Source: Spirosoma oryzae
GTDB lineage: Bacteria; Bacteroidota; Bacteroidia; Cytophagales; Spirosomataceae
Reading direction: 5' to 3'
Length of the DNA: 64,000 nt
Assembly (NCBI RefSeq): GCF_003002825.1
Contig: NZ_PVTE01000015.1
Coordinates: 1-64,000 of the forward strand
The notes under the pieces were generated by a model, which did not search any database, was not told the DNA's origin, and saw only the letters and a program-made list of their open reading frames with translations. The first letter of the stretch is position 1; the number at the start of each line of letters is the position of its first letter. Position numbers and translations under genes: made by a program. This document shows, piece after piece, positions 33,177 to 43,546 of this stretch.

Positions 33177-33419
33177 ATGGAAAATGTAGCCATGAACGAA
33201 TTTCGTCGGCAGGTTGGTGAATACATTAACCAGACCTATTATGCAAATAAGTCTTTCGTGCTGACAAAAGGACAAAAGAGGGTAGCCGCTTTAGTACCGA
33301 TAGCTATACTTGACCGACTATCTGAACTAGAATCCTTTTACAGTCAAACGTTGGCAGATCGTCAGCAAGCAGATGCATCTGTTGACAAAATCAGCGAAAC
33401 AGATAAAGAAACCGTTTAA
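33177..33419 (+). CDS. Phd/YefM-like antitoxin, orphan
   Basis: The 80-residue protein begins MENVAMNEFRRQVGEYINQ and continues FVLTKGQKRVAALVPIAIL, matching the N-terminal DNA-binding fold of Phd/YefM antitoxins (strand, helix with FRxxxGEY, then strands ending VAALVP). The C-terminus is charged and probably disordered, where such antitoxins bind the toxin. No Doc- or YoeB/RelE-like toxin ORF follows in the next 450 nt, so it is an orphan or has a partner elsewhere. A Met at 33192 is an alternative start. It may regulate itself through the TATGCAC repeats. Confidence 0.6.
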   Translation: MENVAMNEFRRQVGEYINQTYYANKSFVLTKGQKRVAALVPIAILDRLSELESFYSQTLADRQQADASVDKISETDKETV

Positions 33420-33627
33420 CGATAGTCACCCATTGTGCATACCAGATAAGGATATCTATGATTTTGTACAATGATAGCGGGTTTAGTACGAAAGGGAACG
33501 AACTACTTTTTTAGACGTTGACTTAAATAGAATCCGGACGAAACGGACCACCTCCAATACTTACTTGTCGTTCAGTATTTAATCATTAAGAAACTATTTC
33601 GGCGCATCCATTGTAATAGACCTATCA

Positions 33628-33700
33628 AAGGTGATGGAGTTCGCCTGGAACCGCCCTCAAAAAGCTGATAACTCCTGTATTCGTTTCCCCGAAACAGGAC
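33628..33700 (+). ncRNA. Fluoride riboswitch (crcB motif)
   Basis: The sequence GGTGATGGAGTTCGCC (from 33630), then AACCGCC and GCTGATAACTCC matches the crcB-motif aptamer. The stem GGAGTT (33636-33641) pairs perfectly with AACTCC (33670-33675), and the GATGG...GTTCGCC and GCTGATAACTCC landmarks are in order. A downstream stem CCTGT (33674-33678) / ACAGG (33694-33698) overlaps the closing stem and would compete with it, a plausible expression platform, although no long T-run follows. The downstream genes (CLC-F-type antiporter, DUF190, Usp, enolase) are classic fluoride-riboswitch targets. Confidence 0.9.
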
Positions 33701-33921
33701 GTTTGTATGCTCAGCTTTTTCATCACCCCAATCTATTCATTTTCTATGCCGGCTGATGTGTCTGCCTGTGGCTGGCCCTCATCGTCACGGCTGTTCAGTT
33801 TTCCGCGCGGTTCCCCGCTTCGGACAGGCCTTCTTGTATCCCCCTAATTCTATCTCACCCCATTCTGACGGCTTGAGTCGCTTGGCTATTGCCTGGTTCG
33901 ACAAAAACTCATGAATCAATA

Positions 33922-35280
33922 ATGAAAACAACCCTTCACTACGTTCAGGATCACCTCAGCCTCCTGCGATTTTTAGGAAAATGGTTTCTGCTGATTTTGC
34001 CGGTGGCCCTGCTTAGCGGTACGACCAGCGCTTTCTTTTTGTGGGCGCTCGACGAAGTTACCCAGCTTCGCTGGCAACATGGTTGGCTACTCTACGGGCT
34101 GCCATTGATTGGCGTTCTGATTCTATGGCTCTATCAGAAGGGCGGTAAAAATGCGGAACGGGGGAACAACCTACTCATCGATGAAATTCATCAACCGGGC
34201 GGGGGCGTACCCGGGCGTATGGCTCCCCTGGTGCTGCTAACGTCGCTGTTGACCCACCTTTTTGGCGGCTCAGCCGGTCGGGAAGGCACCGCCGTTCAGA
34301 TGGGGGGTAGTATCGCTGGGGTGCTGGGCCGACAGCTCAGGCTCTCGGAAGCCGATTTGCGCATCCTACTGATGAGTGGGATTGCCGCTGGTTTTGGCGC
34401 CATATTCGGCACTCCCCTGGCTGGGGCTGTCTTTGCCCTGGAGGTGCTGACCATTGGCAAGCTGCGGTATCAGGCCCTGATTCCCTGTCTGATGGCCAGT
34501 ATTCTTGGCGACATTACCTGCGCGGCCTGGGGCATTCACCACATCCATTATCAGGTTGCCTTTTCGCATACGGCCATCCCGACCTTTTCGGTGCCGAATG
34601 GCTGGCTACTAACTAAAGTGGCCCTGGCTGGCGCTTTATTTGGCCTGGCAGCGCTGGTCTTCTCGGAACTGACGCACGGACTGCAACGTCTCTATAAGAC
34701 GTATTTGCCGTCAACGTATCTCAGACCTATTATTGGGGGTGTCTTATTAATTGGTTTAGTGTGGCTGGTAGGCACCCGCGACTATCTAGGATTGGGGGTG
34801 GTTAGTCAGCAGCCTAACGGCATTTCCATTCTCAATGCGTTTCATTCAGGTGGGATAACTCCCTGGAGTTGGTTCTGGAAACTGTTGTTTACGGCCATCA
34901 CCCTCAGCAGCGGCTTTAAAGGGGGCGAGGTAACCCCGCTCTTTTTCATCGGCGCCTGCCTAGGCAATCTGCTGGCTGGTTGGTTTAATGCGCCCGTCGA
35001 TTTATTCGCAGCCCTGGGCTTCATCGCCATCTTCGCTGGGGCTTCTAATACTCCGCTTGCCTCGACGCTGATGGGCCTGGAGCTGTTTGGCTCCGACAAT
35101 TTGATCTTTTTTGCGATTGCCTGCTTTGTGGCCTACTTCTTCAGTGGCCATACCAGCATCTATTCCGCCCAACGGCTGGGCGTGACTAAATCAACGGGCC
35201 GAGATATTGTCCACCAGGCTCCCTTGAGCCGCATTCAAACGTTACGCCGGAGGGCCTTTACCGGAAATCGGATCGACTAA
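33922..35280 (+). CDS. CLC-type F-/H+ antiporter (CLC-F, EriC-F)
   Basis: I choose the ATG at 33922 (452 residues), the first before a hydrophobic CLC sequence; the in-frame start at 33889 adds only polar residues. The protein has about ten membrane segments and the gating motif [13 protein letters not shown], with Thr where chloride-type members have Pro. It also has [15 protein letters not shown] in place of the usual GxFxP loop. As I recall, both are marks of the fluoride-specific CLC-F clade. It is the first gene after a fluoride riboswitch about 220 nt upstream. It expels toxic F- from the cytosol. Confidence 0.85.
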   Translation: MKTTLHYVQDHLSLLRFLGKWFLLILPVALLSGTTSAFFLWALDEVTQLRWQHGWLLYGLPLIGVLILWLYQKGGKNAERGNNLLIDEIHQPGGGVPGRMAPLVLLTSLLTHLFGGSAGREGTAVQMGGSIAGVLGRQLRLSEADLRILLMSGIAAGFGAIFGTPLAGAVFALEVLTIGKLRYQALIPCLMASILGDITCAAWGIHHIHYQVAFSHTAIPTFSVPNGWLLTKVALAGALFGLAALVFSELTHGLQRLYKTYLPSTYLRPIIGGVLLIGLVWLVGTRDYLGLGVVSQQPNGISILNAFHSGGITPWSWFWKLLFTAITLSSGFKGGEVTPLFFIGACLGNLLAGWFNAPVDLFAALGFIAIFAGASNTPLASTLMGLELFGSDNLIFFAIACFVAYFFSGHTSIYSAQRLGVTKSTGRDIVHQAPLSRIQTLRRRAFTGNRID

Positions 35281-35292
35281 TCAACCAAAGCA

Positions 35293-35688
35293 ATGCCAAC
35301 CTTACATAAATCGGAACTGGGAAAATTACGGATTTACCTGACACCCACCGACAAGTTACCCGCACCGGGTTTGCTGGGACGACTGCTGGGCAAGCCGCTC
35401 GCCCGGGAGCTGATTCACCGGGCTAAAGCGGCCGGAATTCTCCATGCGACGATTCATCATTCGCAGTATGGCTATACCAACCGGGGCGCTTTACAGGACG
35501 ATCATCCCGAACAGGGTAACCCCCGCTTGAATATTTACGTGGAGCTGATTGACCACAAGGACGCCCTGGAAGCTTTCTGCCAGCAACAGTATGCGCTGTT
35601 GCAACACAAAACGATGGTGTATAAAGCTGCTGAACACTGGTCTTTTCGCGACACACCTACTCCCTCATTAATCACTGACTACTCTTAA
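35293..35688 (+). CDS. DUF190 family protein
   Basis: The 131-residue protein (LRIYLTPTDKLPAPGLL, AKAAGILHATIHHSQYGY, NIYVELIDHKDALEAFCQQ) has the two-motif pattern of DUF190 proteins, which are small alpha/beta proteins related to PII-like folds. They are often encoded next to CrcB or CLC-F fluoride exporters. It starts 12 nt after the antiporter gene and precedes uspA by 11 nt, so it is part of the riboswitch-controlled operon. Its molecular role is unknown; a regulatory or sensory role for the transporter is a guess. Confidence 0.8.
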   Translation: MPTLHKSELGKLRIYLTPTDKLPAPGLLGRLLGKPLARELIHRAKAAGILHATIHHSQYGYTNRGALQDDHPEQGNPRLNIYVELIDHKDALEAFCQQQYALLQHKTMVYKAAEHWSFRDTPTPSLITDYS

Positions 35689-35699
35689 TTCATACGACA

Positions 35700-36143
35700 A
35701 TGGCTTTTCAAAACATACTCATGGCGGTTGATGCCAGTCCGTACTCCCTAAAATCGACGCAGGCTGGCTTTGATTTGGCCCGTTCCTGCGGGGCCGACGT
35801 AACGTTGATCTACGTTATTGACCCCGTACTGGAAATGGGTAACATCGACGGTGGTGAGTTTCCCGACCAGGCTCGTCAGCGCGAACGGGCGGCCGGGCAA
35901 ACGCTCCTGGATAACTTGAAACAAAGCGCGGGTTCGGGCCTGACCGTTCAGACGCTGATGCCCGAGGGCAAACCCGAGGAAACGATCCTGGCTGCGGTTG
36001 AGGATGCAGGTGCCGATTTGCTGGTGATCGGCACTCATGACCGGAGTGGACTACTTCACCTGTTGCAGGGTAGTATGACCGATTACGTCCTGCGGCACAG
36101 TAAGGTCCCGGTGCTGGTCGTACCGACCCATCTGCAGGACTAA
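35700..36143 (+). CDS. Universal stress protein UspA family
   Basis: The 147-residue protein has the canonical Usp fold: ILMAVDASPYSLKSTQAGFDLA at the start, VTLIYVIDPV, and a C-terminal ATP-binding signature (LLVIGTHDRSGLLHLLQGSMTDYVLRHSKVPVLVVP, in part GTHDRSG and GSMTDYVLRHS). Only one Usp domain is present. It lies in the fluoride operon between DUF190 and enolase. Usp genes are known riboswitch-associated fluoride stress genes; the protein presumably helps during F- stress by nucleotide binding. Confidence 0.88.
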   Translation: MAFQNILMAVDASPYSLKSTQAGFDLARSCGADVTLIYVIDPVLEMGNIDGGEFPDQARQRERAAGQTLLDNLKQSAGSGLTVQTLMPEGKPEETILAAVEDAGADLLVIGTHDRSGLLHLLQGSMTDYVLRHSKVPVLVVPTHLQD

Positions 36144-36159
36144 GCGTTTTAATCTCTAG

Positions 36160-37467
<1,308 letters not shown>

Positions 37468-37541
37468 TTGAATTCAAAACTCGTTAACAAGATGACAACG
37501 ACTCACTTATTCCCAAACCACCAGCGTCGCCTGGGACCGTA

Positions 37542-37901
37542 TTGCACGTGATTGAACTACGGCTGAATGAGCTGCAGGCTGATTTAACGAATGGAGCCAA
37601 CGGGCTAACGTATCAGTTGGAACCAGCCCTTTCGGCCGATCAGCAAAAGTTGCTTAACCAGCAGATTCAGGCCATTCGAGACCTGATTGGTCAGCTTGTG
37701 CACAAATATGGTCTTTCGGCTCGTCGGCTTGCCTGGTCTCAACGACTCAATGCGTTAAGCTCGTCGCTTTGGGTCGATCTACAGGACAGCCGTTCGGATC
37801 AGATGCCAGGGTACGGCGCGTTTACAACCGATGAGCACCCAGCAGACAATGATCAGGAAATAGGCCAGTTGATCCTGCTCATTGGAACGATTCAGACCTG
37901 A
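37542..37901 (+). CDS. Hypothetical helical protein at end of fluoride operon
   Basis: A 119-codon frame that must start at TTG 37542 or GTG 37548 (IELRLNELQADLTNGANGL...). The sequence looks real, with amphipathic helices and no membrane span. A better placed ATG at 37492 opens a short frame (MTTTHLFPNHQRRLGPYCT) that ends exactly at this start region, so a frameshift near 37545 may have split one gene. It follows enolase by about 75 nt and is followed by an intrinsic terminator at 37925. I do not recognise the family. Confidence 0.4.
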   Translation: MHVIELRLNELQADLTNGANGLTYQLEPALSADQQKLLNQQIQAIRDLIGQLVHKYGLSARRLAWSQRLNALSSSLWVDLQDSRSDQMPGYGAFTTDEHPADNDQEIGQLILLIGTIQT

Positions 37902-37924
37902 TGAATCCTTGGTCAGACCTTGGC

Positions 37925-37951
37925 AGCAGGCGAAGAGATCGCCCTGCTTTT
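37925..37951 (+). terminator. Intrinsic terminator of the fluoride operon
   Basis: AGCAGGCGA pairs with TCGCCCTGCT (one bulged base, 5-nt loop), followed by TTT. It lies 24 nt after the last gene of the operon. Confidence 0.7.
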
Positions 37952-37954
37952 ACC

Positions 37955-37990
37955 GTTACCTCCTACACTGAAACGGGCGTAGGAGGTAAC
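37955..37990. repeat. 12-bp perfect inverted repeat
   Basis: GTTACCTCCTAC (37955-37966) pairs with GTAGGAGGTAAC (37979-37990) over a 12-nt loop, just behind the intrinsic terminator. No T-run follows. It may act as a second terminator or protect the RNA 3' end. Confidence 0.55.
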
Positions 37991-38148
37991 AACTTTAACC
38001 GCAAATCCTTACCGATCAACTGCTTATGTTTTAATAGTTATTCCAATTCTACTGAACGGCAAAAAGGCTAAAAAGCTTCGCAAAAAAATGCGATTACTCG
38101 GTTTTGTGCGAAACTTTCGAATTCGTCAGTTATGCACTACCTATTACG

Positions 38149-38925
38149 TTAAATACTGGCTGGTTGCTCCTGCCCCCGCAAAAATCCCGTTTCGTCATGC
38201 CGGAAATGATACAATTTGGCAATATCCGTTCGCAGCCATTGCAGCACAGGAAGAGCAAATACAAGCAGAGCGCCAAATGTACCCGTTACGGGGGCCAGCC
38301 AGTAAAGCCAGTGGTCAGTCCAGATACCGCTCCAAACGGCGGGGCCAAAACTACGGGCTGGGTTGGCGCTGCACCCGGACAGGGGCGCTTCCAAACCGAC
38401 CAGCACCGAAAACAATGGTGGTATCATGAAAGGGGTATAGGCTTTCAGTCGGTCATGGCTGGTGAACAATAATATCACGCAGATCAGACAAAACGTAACG
38501 AATGCTTCACCCGCAAATGCCGTCCCCACGTTATGTCCCGGTACGGTTATTCCTTCGCGTAGACTATCACCCATCGATCCCCATACCGCCAGCGCTTCCG
38601 CACCGAGCGTAGCGCCTGCTAGTTGAGCAATAATATAGCCAAACAACGCCCGCCATGGCAGTAAACCTCGTCCAAAAAAAGCGATAGTGACTGCTGGATT
38701 CAGATGCGCCCCGCTGATACGTCCCAGGGGCGACAACGTGATCAGGCACCCAACGCTGCCAAACAAAAAGCCGGTAACAAACCGACGCACCATCGCGTCA
38801 GGCACGTAACTGGCTACAATACTTCCAGGTCCGAAGTCAATAATGATAAACGATATGCCTCCGAAAATCAGCAAGGCCGTACCAATTCCTTCCGCGATTA
38901 CCGCTTTCCACTCTTCTGGCTTCAT
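38149..38925 (-). CDS. Aquaporin / MIP-family channel
   Basis: The 258-residue protein has six predicted membrane helices and two NPA boxes: SGAHLNPAVT near residues 70-80 and SGCSANPARSFGP near 188-200. The Arg after the second box (NPAR) is the conserved selectivity-filter residue. The C-terminus (RTDIAKLYHFRHDETGF) is polar. It faces the two-component genes and is convergent with the fluoride operon across the hairpins near 37.9 kb. It passes water, glycerol or another small neutral solute; the selectivity cannot be read safely. Confidence 0.85.
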   Translation of the reverse strand: MKPEEWKAVIAEGIGTALLIFGGISFIIIDFGPGSIVASYVPDAMVRRFVTGFLFGSVGCLITLSPLGRISGAHLNPAVTIAFFGRGLLPWRALFGYIIAQLAGATLGAEALAVWGSMGDSLREGITVPGHNVGTAFAGEAFVTFCLICVILLFTSHDRLKAYTPFMIPPLFSVLVGLEAPLSGCSANPARSFGPAVWSGIWTDHWLYWLAPVTGTFGALLVFALPVLQWLRTDIAKLYHFRHDETGFLRGQEQPASI

Positions 38926-39179
38926 TCAGGTTGTATACCCGGCAACCGGACAGATTCTATGAAGATGTATTGCTATCTTTCGGAAAGGCCGTTAAACAAA
39001 GATAACTGGTTTTGAAATGTATACCCGATGGTATTGCGAAAATGGGCAACCAGATTGCCCCCATTAGTCGCCGTGGCTAACTGACCTGGCAATATCACGT
39101 GTTTATCTAGTCAAACGGCCGATTTAGGATTGCATCAGAATTGGGCCTTACCTTTAGACTAGTTTGAAAAAATAAGGCG

Positions 39180-39860
39180 ATGAAACTGCTGCTGATTGAA
39201 GATGAACCGGTATTGCAACAAACCATTCGAACCTACTTGGAGCGGGAAGGGTACCGGGTCACCACGGCCGATACCTTTTTGCAGGGCTCCCGGCGGGCTA
39301 ACGACTACGAGTATGATTGTCTGCTGGTTGACATTACGCTGCCGGGGGGTAATGGACTGGACATTATCCGGGAGGTCAAACAGCTCCAGCCTCAGACGGG
39401 CATCATCATTATATCGGCGAAGGACGCGCTCGATGACCGCATTACGGGGCTGGACCTGGGGGCTGACGATTACCTGACTAAGCCCTTTCACCTATCGGAG
39501 TTGAACTCCCGGCTGAAATCTGTGCTGCGACGACGCTTATTTGCGGGCAGTCAGATCATTACCTTCGGTGCGCTGACGATTGATCCCCAACCCCAGCAGG
39601 TGCAGATTCAGGGGCAACCCGTTGAAATGACGGGTAAGCAGTATGATCTATTACTATACTTGATCAGTAATAAAAACCGGCTATTATCGAAGGCGGCTAT
39701 CGCCGAGCACGTCTGGGGTGATTCGATGGAATTAGCCGACTCACACGATTTTATCTACCAGCACGTCAAGAACTTACGAAAGAAATTGCTGGCCGCTGGT
39801 TGCCCGGATTACATCAAGACCCGTTACGGGGCAGGCTACTTATTTACGCTGGATACATGA
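39180..39860 (+). CDS. OmpR/PhoB-family response regulator
   Basis: The 226-residue protein has a receiver domain (LLIEDEP, the phospho-acceptor Asp in CLLVDITLPGGNG, ISAKD, and the Lys in DDYLTKPFH) and a C-terminal winged helix (GALTIDPQPQQVQIQGQPVEMTGKQYDLLLYLI...KTRYGAGYLF). Its stop overlaps the sensor kinase start, so the pair is translationally coupled. The neighbouring PepSY-like proteins, DUF305 protein and RND efflux genes resemble a CusRS-type arrangement, so metal- or envelope-stress response is likely; no target site was identified. Confidence 0.9.
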   Translation: MKLLLIEDEPVLQQTIRTYLEREGYRVTTADTFLQGSRRANDYEYDCLLVDITLPGGNGLDIIREVKQLQPQTGIIIISAKDALDDRITGLDLGADDYLTKPFHLSELNSRLKSVLRRRLFAGSQIITFGALTIDPQPQQVQIQGQPVEMTGKQYDLLLYLISNKNRLLSKAAIAEHVWGDSMELADSHDFIYQHVKNLRKKLLAAGCPDYIKTRYGAGYLFTLDT

Positions 39861-41155
39861 AACTATTAGCCCTGACCTACCGGTACTACGCGGGACTGGC
39901 TCTGGGCGTGCTGGCCCTGAGCGTCCCCGTTTTTTACGGAATCATTCAGTGGTTGGTGATTGTCGATGTCGATGAAGCCTTATTGGCCCGCAAGCAGGAG
40001 ATTCAACAGTTGGTAGTTAAACGGCCGGCTTCTACTCTACAGTATCTACCCTCAACGGACCCCAACATCCGGTTGTTACGGGTAGCCAGTTGTCCTGGTT
40101 CAGACTACTTTCATGATAAGGACTACTATTTACCCTTACTCCAGGAACTCGAACCCCATCGGGAATTAGTCACCTGCCTGAAAGCCGGGGAAGAAGTTTA
40201 TCAACTCTTTATTCGTCAGTCGCTGGTTGAAGAGGAGGATTTTATGCTAACCATTACCGGTTTGCAAACGGGCCTACTCCTGCTACTCTTACTAGGACTG
40301 GGACTGATTAACCGGCGGATTACCCGGTCACTTTGGCAACCTTTCACGGATGCCTTACGGCGGATACGCAACTTCCGGCTCGAAAGTGACCAGGCGCCCA
40401 GCTGGTCGACTACTGAGATCGATGAATTTCGGGAGTTGCATCAGTCCCTGACCACTCTATTGACCCGCAACCAGCAGGTGTACACTTCCCAGAAACAATT
40501 CACTGAAAATGCCTCTCACGAAATGCAGACGCCCCTGGCCATCATGTCGGCTGAACTGGAAGTGCTTTCGCAAACGGATGACTTGCCCGATGACGCGCTG
40601 GATCACGTGCAGAAAGCTGCCAGTGCCGTCAATCGACTGTCCCATATTAACCGGGCGCTATTGCTGCTCACTAAAATTGAAAATATGCAGTATGCCGAGG
40701 TGTGTCCCGTCGATATAGGGGCGTTGACCGCTCGATTACTCGACTGGTACGCGGATTTTATTGTCCACAAACAACTGACGTTCCGTCATTTGACGGCCCA
40801 GGATACCACCCTTTCGATGAATCCGCAGTTGGCGGACGTACTGGTGGGGAATCTGTTGAAAAATGCGATCCGGCATAACCAGCCAGGGGGCATGCTGACC
40901 TGTACGGTGTCCCGCACAATGCTTTGCATTGAGAACACGGGGGATCCGCTGCCCTTTCCGGCCAGCCAGCTCTTTGACCGTTTCGTTAAGAATCCCGCCC
41001 TCCCCGATGCGACGGGGCTAGGCCTGGCGATTGTCAAACAGATTGCCGACCGATACGGGCTTCCTCTTCGCTACCAGTTCAACGCAGACCAATCCATACA
41101 CCGATTTGAGCTGGGGCTACAGCCAAGTCACAGTGCCGCTGACTCTATAATCTAA
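39857..41155 (+). CDS. Sensor histidine kinase
   Basis: I start at the ATG 39857 in the ATGA overlap with the regulator (432 residues); an upstream in-frame start at 39800 lies inside the regulator gene. Two membrane helices (about 10-35 and 145-168) enclose a periplasmic sensor of about 110 residues. The cytosolic part has the H-box FTENASHEMQTPLAIMSAELEVL, the N-box VGNLLKNAIRHNQPGG and the G-box DATGLGLAIVKQIADRYGL. It pairs with the OmpR-type regulator. The ligand is unknown; nothing in the periplasmic domain suggests a metal site clearly. Confidence 0.9.
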   Translation: MKLLALTYRYYAGLALGVLALSVPVFYGIIQWLVIVDVDEALLARKQEIQQLVVKRPASTLQYLPSTDPNIRLLRVASCPGSDYFHDKDYYLPLLQELEPHRELVTCLKAGEEVYQLFIRQSLVEEEDFMLTITGLQTGLLLLLLLGLGLINRRITRSLWQPFTDALRRIRNFRLESDQAPSWSTTEIDEFRELHQSLTTLLTRNQQVYTSQKQFTENASHEMQTPLAIMSAELEVLSQTDDLPDDALDHVQKAASAVNRLSHINRALLLLTKIENMQYAEVCPVDIGALTARLLDWYADFIVHKQLTFRHLTAQDTTLSMNPQLADVLVGNLLKNAIRHNQPGGMLTCTVSRTMLCIENTGDPLPFPASQLFDRFVKNPALPDATGLGLAIVKQIADRYGLPLRYQFNADQSIHRFELGLQPSHSAADSII

Positions 41156-41206
41156 TTCAAACGAGGACCGATTTAATTCAATTCATCTGTTTAAACTGAC
41201 AACCTT

Positions 41207-41692
41207 ATGAACATGCCAGCAACCGCTAAAGCCCCCATGCAGTCCGGTCATTACGGCCGCTTTTTTCTCATGCTAGGTGTCTCGTTCGTCGTCATGAATG
41301 CCCTGACCTACGCCAATCTGGAACAGGCTGACCATTTTTATTTAAGCACAAACCGGCTTTATGTGACCTTCCTGATGATCTCGGCCATGGCCCTTATTAT
41401 GCTCGGCTTTATGCGGGCCATGTACACGGATCGACGCATGAATCAGCTCATTATCGGCGGTAGCGTGCTGGTATTTGCCACAGCTTTGTTCTGCATTCGG
41501 AATCAGGTATTAATCAACGATCAGCGGTTTATGCAGTCGATGATTCCCCATCATTCGATTGCCATCCTGGTCAGCAAACGGGCGGAGTTGAAAGACCCTG
41601 AAGTGAAAGAATTGGCCCAATCGATTATCACGGCGCAGGAGCGGGAAATTGCCCAGATGAAGCGGATACTGGTTCGCATGGACCAAAAATAG
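41207..41692 (+). CDS. DUF305 membrane protein (paralogue of the 22430-22942 gene)
   Basis: The 161-residue protein has the same layout as the gene at 22430-22942: three hydrophobic helices (FFLMLGVSFVVMNALTY, YVTFLMISAMALIMLGFM, GGSVLVFATALFCI) then a DUF305 half with MIPHHSIAILVSKRAELKDPEVKELAQ. It follows the two-component operon by 51 nt and precedes an EamA-type transporter by 8 nt. The paralogy suggests duplication within the island. A copper-related function is inferred from its relatives only. Confidence 0.8.
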   Translation: MNMPATAKAPMQSGHYGRFFLMLGVSFVVMNALTYANLEQADHFYLSTNRLYVTFLMISAMALIMLGFMRAMYTDRRMNQLIIGGSVLVFATALFCIRNQVLINDQRFMQSMIPHHSIAILVSKRAELKDPEVKELAQSIITAQEREIAQMKRILVRMDQK

Positions 41693-41700
41693 CTAAGTCG

Positions 41701-42114
41701 ATGTGGTGGACATATGCTTTGCTGTCAGCCCTATTTGCCGCGCTGACGGCGGTGCTAGCGAAAGTCGGTATCAGAAACGTCAATACTGACCTGGCGACAG
41801 CCATTCGTACCCTTGTGATTCTGGTGGTGGCTTGGGGGCTGGTCTTTTGGCGGGGCGGTCTGGATGGGTTGCCTACGCTGACTCGTCAAAACTGGTTGTT
41901 TCTGGTATTATCCGGTATTGCCACGGGTCTATCCTGGATCTGTTATTTCAAAGCCCTGCAACTTGGCAAAGTGTCGCAGGTAGCTCCGGTCGATAAGCTC
42001 AGCGTCGCCATTGCGATTTTACTATCAGTGCTTTTTCTGGGTGAGGACTTAACCTGGAAAACAGCGCTGGGTGCTAGCCTCATCATTGGGGGCACGCTGG
42101 TGCTGATTCTTTAA
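41701..42114 (+). CDS. Small EamA-family transporter-like protein
   Basis: The 137-residue protein has four to five hydrophobic helices typical of one EamA repeat (WWTYALLSALFAALTAVLAKVGI, WLFLVLSGIATGLSWICYFKAL, LSVAIAILLSVLFLGEDLTWKTALGASLIIGG, in part). Full transporters have two such repeats, so this is a half-size member that would have to dimerise. It sits 8 nt after a DUF305 membrane protein gene and may be co-transcribed. Its substrate is unknown. Confidence 0.75.
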   Translation: MWWTYALLSALFAALTAVLAKVGIRNVNTDLATAIRTLVILVVAWGLVFWRGGLDGLPTLTRQNWLFLVLSGIATGLSWICYFKALQLGKVSQVAPVDKLSVAIAILLSVLFLGEDLTWKTALGASLIIGGTLVLIL

Positions 42115-42153
42115 CCTCAAAGCTAGTTCTTTCATCCATATTTTTCAACAACT

Positions 42154-42194
42154 AACCCCGCAAATTTAAAATTTAATTTTAAATTTGCGGGGTT
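42154..42194. repeat. 41-bp near-perfect palindrome ending at a start codon
   Basis: Perfect 20-bp arms (42154-42173 and 42175-42194; outer AACCCCGCAAATTT) flank a single T. The right arm ends directly at the ATG of the ATPase gene at 42195. On RNA it would fold over the whole ribosome-binding region. It may be a terminator for the upstream genes, a translation switch, or a protein-binding site. No T-run follows. Confidence 0.8.
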
Positions 42195-43373
42195 ATGATT
42201 AATCGACTTATTGCACCTGAATTAGTAGAACTACTGGCGGATCGACCAGCCGTGGCCCTGGTTGGTCCCCGACAGGTAGGCAAGACAACCCTGGTCAATT
42301 CGCTGGCGGCTCAGTTTGAAACGCAGCCGCTTTATCTGGACTTAGAATCGAGTCAGGATCTGGCCCGTTTGCAGGATGCGGAATTGTATCTGTCCGACCG
42401 TCAGCGGCAACTCGTTATCATTGATGAAGTCCAGCGGATGCCCCAGTTATTTCCCCTACTACGTTCGCTGATTGATCGTCACCGGGTCGCGGGCCGTTTT
42501 TTACTATTGGGCTCTGCTTCTCCGCAACTGCTTCAGCAGAGTTCGGAGTCTCTGGCCGGTCGAATTGCTTACCTGGAACTGCAGCCATTAAGCTGGCCTG
42601 AGGTAAAGGAGCAACTCCCCTATCAAACCCACTGGCTGCGGGGCGGTTATCCAGATATGCTATTAGCCAATAGTGATCGATCTGCCATCCGACGAATGAA
42701 TGATTTTATTCAAACCTATGTCGAACGGGATTTACCAGCTCTTGGCTTAGGGGCGTCACCCGCCCGGGTACGTACGCTGCTATCGATGCTGGTAAGTGTT
42801 CATGGAAATCAGTTGAATGTTTCCGAACTGGCCCGATCCCTGGGACTGAGTGTGCCCACCATTCAGCACTACCTGGACTTTCTGGAACAGGCGTTTCTCA
42901 TTCGCCGATTACCCCCATATTTTGTCAACATTGGCAAACGTCTGGTCAAATCACCCAAGCTTTATCTGCGGGATAGTGGTATGTTTCACGCCTTGGCAGC
43001 CATTGGCTCACTGGAGGTGCTGAGTGGCAGTCTATACGTGGGTAGTTCCTGGGAGGGCTATGTTGTTCAGCAAGTCATGGCGACAATTGGCTATGATATC
43101 CAGCCCTATTTTTACCGGACGGCCGACGGCTCAGAGTTGGATATACTGCTGGTGCAGGGTACCAAGCCCGTCGTAGGCATTGAGATAAAATACACGAATG
43201 CGCCTACCCTGAGCCGGGGAAACTACATTGCCAGCCGGGATTTAGGCGATATTCCGTTGTTGGTCGTCACGCCGTCGGCTGACGATTTTCGGTTACAGGA
43301 GCACGTGCAGGTATGTAGTCTGCAAACTCTGTGGCAACACCTCAGTGCATACAGTGTTGTCGAGAAGCTATAG
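42195..43373 (+). CDS. AAA+ ATPase with DUF4143 domain
   Basis: The 392-residue protein starts with a P-loop (VGPRQVGKTTLV), a Walker B region VIIDEVQRMP and a sensor LLGSASP. A winged-helix segment (VSELARSLGLSVPTIQHYLDFLEQAFLIRRLPPY) and a C-terminal DUF4143 domain follow, which resembles a degenerate nuclease (GSELDILLVQ, VGIEIKYT). Proteins of this kind are abundant in Bacteroidota and archaea, with no firmly known function. There is no room for a normal ribosome-binding site because a palindrome abuts the ATG. It is followed by a gene-poor stretch. Confidence 0.85.
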   Translation: MINRLIAPELVELLADRPAVALVGPRQVGKTTLVNSLAAQFETQPLYLDLESSQDLARLQDAELYLSDRQRQLVIIDEVQRMPQLFPLLRSLIDRHRVAGRFLLLGSASPQLLQQSSESLAGRIAYLELQPLSWPEVKEQLPYQTHWLRGGYPDMLLANSDRSAIRRMNDFIQTYVERDLPALGLGASPARVRTLLSMLVSVHGNQLNVSELARSLGLSVPTIQHYLDFLEQAFLIRRLPPYFVNIGKRLVKSPKLYLRDSGMFHALAAIGSLEVLSGSLYVGSSWEGYVVQQVMATIGYDIQPYFYRTADGSELDILLVQGTKPVVGIEIKYTNAPTLSRGNYIASRDLGDIPLLVVTPSADDFRLQEHVQVCSLQTLWQHLSAYSVVEKL

Positions 43374-43546
43374 CCAACCGGTCCGCTCGCCGATTTTGTC
43401 ATTCCGTAAAAGTAGTGGCATCATTAACCGCTAAACCGTCCGGGCGATCTTCTCTCGGATACGGTGATGATTCTAAACGTCAGTAACGCATCAATAATTG
43501 ATCAATGCCGCATCAAATAAACAGGTGAAAGCGGAAGAGAATCTGC

